A stretch of DNA of 41,076 bases from Mnemiopsis leidyi (Eukaryota > Ctenophora > Tentaculata > Lobata > Bolinopsidae). The position numbers and the translations under genes are program-made. Where the stretch lies: assembly GCA_000226015.1 (NCBI GenBank), contig JH152706.1, forward strand, positions 17,473-58,548. The letters are read 5' to 3'. The notes under the pieces were generated by a model. The model did no database searches, was not told the origin of the DNA, and was given only the letters and a program-made list of their open reading frames with translations. This document shows, piece after piece, positions 34,173-41,076 of this stretch (the stretch's first letter is position 1; every line of letters begins with the position of its first letter).

Positions 34173-37100
34173 CACTACCGAAGTAGTACGTATGGTAACA
34201 AATTTAAGGGTCTATAAATCCAATATACATATTCTTGAAGGTTGAACCGACAGTCAGACCAAAAGTGAGTTGGTTGGTTTATTTGAAATATAACTTTTCA
34301 AGGTAACTAGTTCATAAAATTTGAAGATGCATATTTTCATGCATACTACTTAGCATACTACTTAGGTAATTCTTAACACAGAAAATGTCCAACGCAGCGC
34401 GTCTTCATCAGAAAATAAGCACCGCGCGTTACATAAAATTGATCCCAGTACATGATTCCTCAAAATGGAGACATTTTCAAACTCACCAAATGGACGTTTA
34501 TTCAGATGAACTTGGTTAAGCAAGATCCGAGATGGCCAATAGAGTTCCTTCTAAGCCTAGAAAGGTCGGTTCCTCGGGCCTTAGGGCCTTAATTAAGGCC
34601 TTTTTCCGGGTTTTGGCCATTCTAGCCGGCCTGGACCTCGGGGATGCCCATTTTTGGGCTTGTTTGTTGCCCTGTGTCTCAGAGAAGTCAAATCAATCGG
34701 TAAATGCCGCCGGAAAGCTGCGGAGGGCCGAGTAGGGAAGATTGACCTCCATGGGAATTATTTGGAGACATTCATGGGAATTTTTTGAGACGAAATTCCC
34801 ATGTCTCACAATGTCTCAGAAATGTCTCCAAATATGAGGAATCATGGACTCATTGATCCAGAGGCGGTACATTTGGGGTAGGAAGCTACTGGAAGTTGAA
34901 AATACGCTTTTAGGTTTGATATTCAGGCCCGAAACTCGCTGTAATAGCTACGTACGACATGAAACAGTAAAATTTGACGGGCTTGCAAAATAAAGGTTCA
35001 ATAAATAGGGGCAATAAAATCCATACCTTTGTTAAGAATTATTTCAAACGAGTCCCTGGTTTTCTTGGCGGATTCCTCGACATCATCTGGAGAGGATTCA
35101 GCTGGGGAAAGTTTGAACATAAGTTCCTAAATCTTAAGTTTTCCAAAAGCAACATCATCAAGAGATAAATCCACTTTCAAATTAACCATGTCAACAAACT
35201 GATGCAAAGAATAACGACAAATTCTTTATTGTAGATGCTGACATACAAGTTAACAAAATGTTTAAAAAAGTACAAGTACAAGTACAAGTACAAGTACAAG
35301 TACAAGTACAAATTCAAGTACAAGTACTCGTACAAGTACAAGCAGAAGCAGAAGCAGAAGTCCAAGTAAAAATACAAGAATAAGTAAAAAACAAGTACTA
35401 ACACAAGCACAATAACAAGTACAAATACAAATACAAGTACAAGTTAAAGTACAAATACAAATACAAGTACAAATAAAAGTACAAATATAATACCTGAAGA
35501 TGGAGGTAAAATAAATCCGTGAGGCAATCTCTGAACGGTTAGTCTGACTTGAGCTGTGGAAGTCATCTCGTTGTACACATCCACAACACTGCACAAGGAC
35601 ACGGTGAGATTTCGGATAAATGTAGGGAAATTCCAGACATAATTGATATCGTCATATGTAAATATTATTGGATAAATGAAGGGAAATTCCAGACATAATT
35701 GATATCGTCATATGTAAATATTATCGGATAAATGTAAAGAAATTACAGACATAGTTGACATCGTTAAAGAACTACATTCAAAGTCAGTGAATGCAGATGC
35801 AAACAAAAGTTGAAATAAAGACACGCTGTTAAATGCTGGATCACAAATACGCGATGAAATTGTTTTGATTTGCGATACCGGAACAAAAGTGCTACTCAAA
35901 TTTGAATTTAGAGCTACTGTTTTGATGCAGACACAAATCGGCATGGCAAGTACACAAAATGCAACGTTACAGAGAACAGCCTTCTCTTCTGGAAGCAGTG
36001 TGGCTTTATTAAAGTTGTAACTGTCAAATACTCAACGTGGCTACCTTCATTAAAATACCCAATATGGGAGTAATATCTTGGATCCACCTATAACAATTCA
36101 AAACTTGGGAAAATAACATTACTCGCACAGATATACAGTGTAGTACTGTTACTACAGAGTTACTACAGAGTTACTACAGAGTTACTACTGAGTTACTACA
36201 GAGTTACTACAGAGTTACTACAGAGTTACTAAAGTAACTACCTGACAGGAGTTACTACAGAGTTACTACAGAGTTACTACAGAGTTACTACAAAGTTACT
36301 ACAGAGTTACTACATAGTTACTACTACAGAGTTACTACAGAGTTACTACAGAGTTACTACAGAGTTACTAAGTTACTACAGAGTTACTACAGAGTTACTA
36401 CAGAGTTACTACAGAGTTACTACAGATTTACTACAGAGTTACTACAGAGTTACTATAGAGTTACTACAGAGTTACTACTGAGTTACTACAGAGGTTCTAC
36501 TGAGTTACTACTGAGTTACTACAGAGTTACTAAAGTAACTACCTGACAGAGGGCATGACAGAAAGGTCTACACCGTTTACTTCCAGGATTTTGTCACCAA
36601 GTTTCAAAGTACCGTCTCGCTCTGCGGCACTTCCCGCATCTACTGACATAATGTAGAGACCGGGCAATCTGTGGAGGGTTTATTTTACAATCTTACAAAG
36701 CAATTTTACATTTAGCAAACTAACACTCTCTATGTACCAATACCTCTTTAAAAGTACTCAATATTGAACTGACCTGCCGTCCATGTGTCTGACAACACAT
36801 CCCAAGGGCAGGTTATCTCTCACGATCTCTATTTTCAATGTTTCTGGAGCTCTGTTTGGGGAAGTATTTACAACGCTACATTACTGACATCATCTTTAGA
36901 ACGAATATAATTAAGATATATTATATAAAGATCGGTACCGACACGAACTTTATTACAGTATAAGTGCGGGTCGCCGCACAGCAACCATTTAGAAAGCAAA
37001 TCAAATCCTCGCTATCTAGTTACGACATTTCACCGTGCACTGTTAGGCAGGCTGGTGGTGTGTGGGTGTGTGAGTGTTAAATAGGAAATATCAATTTGTG

Positions 37101-40100
37101 TGGAGGTGCGGGGAGTGTACAAGTACCGTCAAGAAGAGTATTCCTGCGGAGTTACAGCGTGCACAGTGTAACAGTGTAAATTTAGTGTAACTTACCCTGT
37201 ACTGGTTGTCTCCCCGGTAGAGTTGGGAACTCCAATACAACGCTCCGCCCGCGCTCCTTCCTCCACCTGAACGCCACTGTCTATTCCACGCTCTCGGGGC
37301 ACTGTGGCTTCAATGCCACGTTCTCGTAGCGCTGAAGCCTCAATACCACGTTCCTGCGGAACATTGATCTCAACTCCCCGATCTGCAATCTCCAGTCGAG
37401 AAGAGTCCCCTCTCCGGTCCCCTGACTGCTGACTGCTGCGCGGCGACTGGTGACTGCCCTGGGGAGAGCGGTGGCTGGGTGGTCCCTGACGCGGCCCGCT
37501 GTCCTGCTCCCTTGCCGGCGTCTGTAATACACCCAGGTTATAAGGTATAGAAAATATGTGGGTACGTGTTTTAGAGTCAGGTAGGTATGCTGTCTGCTGA
37601 CAGAGATAAGATTAGAGCTGCACTTGCCCTATAGAGCTTAAATGTTGCAGATCTTTGAGACACGTTCTATTTTGAACGGGACGGATGATCGGTTATAATG
37701 CAATTACTTATCTGTAAAACTTAATTAGCATAAATATGAAGAAAATCAGGAATTAAATATTTCGCTCATCGGTAACCTATGACTGAGGGCTACAACTATG
37801 TTACAAACTATAAGCCATGAAACTCTATTAGTCTTGCTATTGATCCAGGTTACTTAATATACATCCTGTACAGTACGCTCTAATTACCCCTACCTTTATT
37901 TTACAAGCCAATCACACAATATACATTGCAGGAGACTGTACACAACAGAACTAACCAAATATGGAAAACTTTTATTCCATTATAAGATATGCTTCTATAC
38001 ACTTATTAATTTATACATTACTTTAAAGTTCTCTTCAGACTGCCATTGTAATGAGAACATTTTTCTTGAAATTTTTCTTTTACATTTGGAAAGTATGCTC
38101 ATTACCTACTGCTCTTTTGACAGTTTACAGAAAGAGTTTACAGAAAGGGTTTACAGAAAGAGTTTATAGAAAGAGTTTACTGAAAGAGTTCACAGAAAGA
38201 GTTTACAGAAAGAGTTTACAGAAAAAGTTTACAGAAAGAGTTTACAGGAAGAGTTTACAGAAAGAGTTTACAGAAATAGTTTACAGAAAGAGTTAACAGG
38301 AGGAGTTTACAGAAAGAGTTTACGAAGACCTCTACGCCACATTAACTTTAGTTAGTGATCAAATTTCTTGGTATTCTAAATTCTGCGTACTTTGTAGCCG
38401 TTACATCCACATAAATTAAACTAGGTTAGGTCGATCGTAAACGTCAAGATGCAATCGTGGAGTGAGTGTCACATTTATATGCTAACTGTCTGCAACTGCA
38501 ATATCAGGATATCTTGATATGTGTGGTCGCTAGGCAGATTATAACCCCTTAATGTTGGACGCGTTAGACACAAGTGCGAATTTGCAGTAATAGTAAGTAT
38601 CAAAATTGTCTGCCTGGAAAGCTCGAAGTGTAGTTATGATCAAGACATAGTTGTGATGCTTCATTAGAAATATGGCAAATAAGGCAGGGCATGGGAAATA
38701 TTGAAGTATGTAAAAAACAAACCGGAGAAGCCCGAGAGGGCGGGCCGGGCGAGGAGCAAGGGTCGCCGTCCTGGACCCATCGGTCTATCCACGCCATCCT
38801 CTCCTTGTCGTTTGACAGTGAGAAGTAGCTACTGTCGTTGATGTTGTGTGGTTTTGCGCGCTCTGCGCTCTGATCGCTCCCTGCTGCGGAACTCTCCCCC
38901 GCAACTTGACTGAAGATGTTGCGAATCTCTGGTGGCGCAGCGGGAGTGTAAGTGTTCTCTTCCTCGTACTCTGCTACCAGCTGAAATGGGGGCTGTGTAA
39001 GAAATGGGGTAGTATGAGGGTAGGGAAAGTTAAGCCAAACATTTAATAAGGCGAAATAACGTATATTAATCAACAAGTGACTGGTCTGATGACGAACTTA
39101 AAAAAACGTGACTATAAAATTGTCCAGGAAGGTACAAAACACTAATGACAAGAGTTGAAGAGCCCAAATCCCATGAGAGTTATGAAGAAGTGCTGACAGG
39201 CGGAACAAGACCTGGAAGTATCTAAAAACTGGACATGCTGAAAACAACTGCTGACAACTTTAACTCACCACTGAAGTACATACTTCTAGAGGACATGTCA
39301 CTACGATACTTGGAGTTTGCACGTGCAGCAACGAAACCATGGCCGGTCAAAACAATAATGACAATTTCACTAGATCATGTCAAGTATGTAGTGAGCTGGA
39401 TGTAATGAATAAGAACTTTGAGTAGACAAAATCAAATTTTGTAAAGAAGTCCTGTTTTTTTAATTCTCGTGTGTGTTTACGTAATGATTGTGACAAAGGT
39501 CATTTTATTTGAAAGGCCGGAACTGTGAGATCACTTTTGCTTCCCTGCAAAGAACGGCTCAATCGTTTGCGTGGAGATACAGAACGAGAAAGTGGAGTGT
39601 GCTGTCAAATGCAGTGACTATTTAGCGTAGAGTATAAGTAGTAAAAGCCTTAAGTTTTCGACCTTAACAGAAGAAGGAGAAGCATAACAACAACAAAAAC
39701 AAAATCTCAACGTTAATGTTGATGTTTATTTTATACAGTTAGGTATCGAATACGCAGGGTTGGTCACAACGATAAAGCTAGTGTAGTTTACATTAAGTCC
39801 ACATGCGATCTCTACATCTAAGTTCTTTGTTTGTTCATTGCGTGATAGATCAAAAAATGTTACACAGCACACCAATAGGTACTCAATAAACATTACGTAT
39901 ATTTGCCGAAAAATAGTTTGAACAGACTTATTTTAGCAAACTAGTTTCGAATACTGTAGAACAGGACAGTGCATTATTAACAATAAAAAGAGACATCCAG
40001 ACACTTACAATGTCCTTATCAGCTACCACATCAGTCAGAGCGTCGTCAAGGTCCAGTATTCCAGCCTCCGAGTGTAGGTTGTGTACTGACACTCTCTCAT

Positions 40101-41076
40101 TGGGATCCTGAAATGTTATATCTGAATACCAATGTGGTTCAATTAGGTTACCTGGTTACCTGATTACATGGTTACCGGATTACATGGTTACTTGGTTACC
40201 CGGTTACGTGGTTACCCGGTTACCTGGTTTAATTGTTTTAACGTCATCTGTTTACCTGGACTGGTCACATTGATGAACATACGCTGTACGATACACGGTC
40301 AGAATTCAATTCTCACAGAAGTAACAGAACACCAGACAAAAGATAAAGCAGAGCAGCACTAATTACTAATCGCGAACACGAGTTATATTGAAGCAGGTCA
40401 TATCTTTGTTTTTGACAAGAGTATAAAACAAGGCTCCAATATACTAGTGTCAGATAGGCCGAAGTAAATATCCAGTACAGGAATTAGTAACACAGATACA
40501 GTATTATAACAGACAGAACGATCTTAACACGTTACCTTGTTGTTGTGGAAACGAGACAAGTCTGTCAGATTTATCGTCGAGTGAGAGGGACAGCTACCAG
40601 ATCGTATAGCACGAATGTGTCGAACTGAGCTGTGCACGTCGTCTTGGCAGCTCACTTTTCTGAGAAGTGCTGAGCGGGGCAGGAAAAGTGGTTCTGGGGA
40701 CATCGGTACTGATTTAACCAAGGATTTGTCTTTTAGTAATAAGGGCTTTTCGGGCATGTTCTTGGAAAGATTCCTAGACAAAGTACCGCTAGTATTGAGG
40801 TTCATATCTACAGATTGTTGTAGAGCAGAAGAAGTATCAGGTGATTGTTGTTCACTATCTGCTGCTGGAGAGGCAGGTGGGATAGTATCTTCTCCTGTTG
40901 CTGCTGAAGTAGGAGGTACAGTTTCTATCTCTGGAGTTTTGCGGAGTACTTGAGAAGGTGAGGTGAGGAATGTACGGTCTGGTTTGGGAGGAGTGGCAGC
41001 AGGGGAAGTGGGGGGAGAGGAGGAGGAGGAGGAGGAGGAGGAGGAGGAGGAGGAGGAGGAGGAGGAGGAGGAGGAG
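29339..41076 (-). CDS. PARD3: PAR-3/Bazooka polarity scaffold (5' partial, 16 exons seen)
   Basis: Exons: 40536-41076 (runs off edge), 40009-40107, 38723-38980, 37196-37521, 36774-36851, 36543-36668, 35494-35588, 35027-35101, 33675-33817, 33206-33544, 32925-33112, 32624-32756, 32251-32437, 31963-32119, 30843-31843, 29339-30057. All phases agree, giving about 1,490 residues. Features in order: poly-Ser exon; second half of the CR1/PB1-like self-association domain (EAGILDLDDALTDV, LVAEYEEEN); PDZ1 (LPLGCVV…LKLGDKILEVNG); PDZ2 (GLGFTIATRE…KPNDVLLKVNG); PDZ3 (GLGISVKGK…DYGIFIKSILKGGAA…LKADDQLLSADG); a CR3-like aPKC-binding segment (DPFNRDCIFRKSMKK); then a basic, Arg-Asp repeat-rich tail. PAR-3 joins aPKC and PAR-6 at the apical cortex. 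The last intron is optional on sequence grounds: reading through adds RHTPEQLSDV and stops. Confidence 0.9.
33611..33678 (-). repeat. 34-bp x 2 duplication of the donor of the PDZ2 exon
   Basis: Plus-strand aaaggagaaccttga recurs at 33631 and 33665. On the minus strand this is tcaag|gttctccttt, the exon-end/donor junction followed 34 bp later by a second copy. Use of the distal donor adds 34 nt and shifts frame. Confidence 0.9.
33961..33970 (-). other. tRNA-like B-box motif, possible SINE remnant
   Basis: On the minus strand gtgggttcgattctgtg contains the pol III B-box consensus GGTTCGANTC. It is preceded by a degenerate anticodon-arm-like stretch (cccgtctggtcatgg). T-stem pairing is poor and I find no D-arm, so this is not an intact tRNA. 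Confidence 0.45.
34084..34189 (-). ncRNA. U6: U6 spliceosomal snRNA
   Basis: The minus strand from 34189 reads a 5' hairpin (gtactac ttcg gtagtgc), catatactaaaattggaacg, then atacagagaagattagcatg with the ACAGAGA box. Next come gcccctgcgcaaggatgaca (AGC/U4-pairing region and internal stem-loop), cgcaaattcgtgaagcgttc, and a T-run terminator. Only the 5' hairpin and the last few bases differ from animal U6. It is transcribed by RNA polymerase III and forms the catalytic core of the spliceosome. It lies in the PAR-3 intron between 33818 and 35026, in the same orientation as PAR-3. Confidence 0.96.
34213..34218 (-). promoter_or_regulatory. TATA-like element of the U6 gene
   Basis: Minus-strand tttata lies 24-29 bases upstream of the U6 start, the spacing expected for pol III type 3 snRNA promoters. 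A proximal sequence element would be around 34235-34260. I cannot assign its consensus. Confidence 0.6.
34446..34851. mobile_element. hAT-like MITE, 406 bp, with 8-bp target-site duplication
   Basis: Perfect 8-bp direct repeats attgatcc flank the element at 34438-34445 and 34852-34859. The ends are inverted repeats: cagtacatgattcctc with gagtccatgattcctc (complement of the right end), continuing through tggagacattt. The 8-bp duplication and CAG-like terminus fit the hAT superfamily. The interior is GGCC-rich, contains the palindrome ggccttaattaaggcc (~34584) and has no transposase. The 67-codon frame inside is not a gene. Confidence 0.88.
35271..35482 (-). repeat. Hexamer repeat (caagta)n in PAR-3 intron 7
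   Basis: Plus-strand acaagt/acaaat units fill about 210 bp immediately downstream (minus strand) of the 35494-35588 exon. On the minus strand this reads (cttgta)n. Open frames rich in Leu/Tyr across it are artefacts. Confidence 0.95.
35612..35765 (-). repeat. ~56-bp x 3 tandem repeat in PAR-3 intron 6
   Basis: ggataaatg..gggaaattcc, then agacataattgatatcgtca, recurs at about 35613, 35670 and 35725. It lies just upstream (minus strand) of the exon at 35494-35588. Confidence 0.9.
36150..36540 (-). repeat. 12-bp minisatellite in PAR-3 intron 6 with a second copy of the exon donor
   Basis: The unit gagttactacag fills about 390 bp. The junction tgtcag|gtagttactttagtaact (minus strand) occurs at the true exon end (36543) and again at about 36228-36247, some 300 bp into the intron. 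Confidence 0.92.
38107..38325 (-). repeat. 13-bp minisatellite (agagtttacagaa)n in PAR-3 intron 3
   Basis: About 15 imperfect units. The 81-codon plus-strand frame across it is made only of the repeat. Confidence 0.92.
40143..40232 (-). repeat. Short ggttacn-type repeat near the acceptor of PAR-3 exon 2
   Basis: Units ggttac(c/a)(t/c)gg and gattacatggttac are repeated over 90 bp, just upstream (minus strand) of the 40009-40107 exon. Confidence 0.85.
41017..41076 (-). repeat. (GAG/CTC)n triplet run encoding poly-Ser in PAR-3
   Basis: About 20 GAG triplets reach the right edge. On the minus strand and in the frame of the first PAR-3 exon they read TCC, a run of at least 18-19 serines. The run continues outside the window. 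Confidence 0.9.

Noticed and set aside
34532-34735. 67-codon frame with GC-rich codons
   Set aside because: Lies wholly inside the hAT-like MITE and matches no protein family.
35177-35594. Leu/Tyr- or Cys/Thr-rich minus-strand proteins
   Set aside because: They are translations of the hexamer repeat. Only the exon 35494-35588 is real.
38051-38296. 81-codon plus-strand protein with repeated YRKSLQKEF
   Set aside because: Product of the 13-bp minisatellite in a PAR-3 intron.

Overview
This window is nuclear DNA from an invertebrate animal. The evidence is spliced genes with GT-AG introns, single-gene transcription units, a U6 snRNA gene and a PAR-3 polarity gene. I cannot name the species. 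Gene density is fairly high and introns are short. Several genes are uninterrupted or nearly so (SDR, FGGY, the VWD protein, most of SCFD2), while PAR-3, FARS2 and the DDX11 end are intron-rich. Two short N gaps (15921-15933, 26680-26689) show it is a draft assembly.

Layout, left to right. (1) 1-4156 has an 8-bp minisatellite and no gene I can support. (2) 4157-7257 (+) holds the last three exons of a DDX11/CHL1-type iron-sulfur DNA helicase. Its 2.6-kb intron hosts a complete opposite-strand SDR16C-type dehydrogenase (4631-5527). (3) 8165-9769 (+) is an intronless FGGY carbohydrate kinase. (4) 10804-13073 (+) is SCFD2, a Sec1/Munc18-like protein in two exons. (5) 13438-14467 (+) is an unrecognised two-exon gene. 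(6) 14840-17894 (+) is mitochondrial phenylalanyl-tRNA synthetase FARS2 in nine exons. (7) 18890-21052 (+) is a secreted Ig/Kazal/Ig/VWD/C8 protein in one exon. (8) 21576-27087 (-) is an SRCR + LDLa + seven-transmembrane receptor in three exons with one frame break. (9) 27640-29080 is a cluster of inverted-repeat elements. (10) 29339-41076 (-) is most of a PAR-3/Bazooka gene (16 exons seen, 5' end outside), with a U6 snRNA gene and a hAT-like MITE in one intron.

The genes do not form a pathway. They are ordinary neighbours: chromatid cohesion helicase, lipid/retinoid-type dehydrogenase, sugar kinase, membrane-traffic factor, mitochondrial translation enzyme, extracellular matrix protein, cell-surface receptor and polarity scaffold.

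The most unusual signal is structural. In at least five introns (the DDX11 intron at both ends, FARS2 introns 3 and 6, PAR-3 introns 6 and 9) the tandem repeat unit contains the exon-intron junction itself. Working splice sites are therefore followed or preceded by copies of the donor or acceptor plus a few exon bases. In the DDX11 intron both splice sites are multiplied (donor x4, acceptor x6), and every extra site I translated leads to an early stop.
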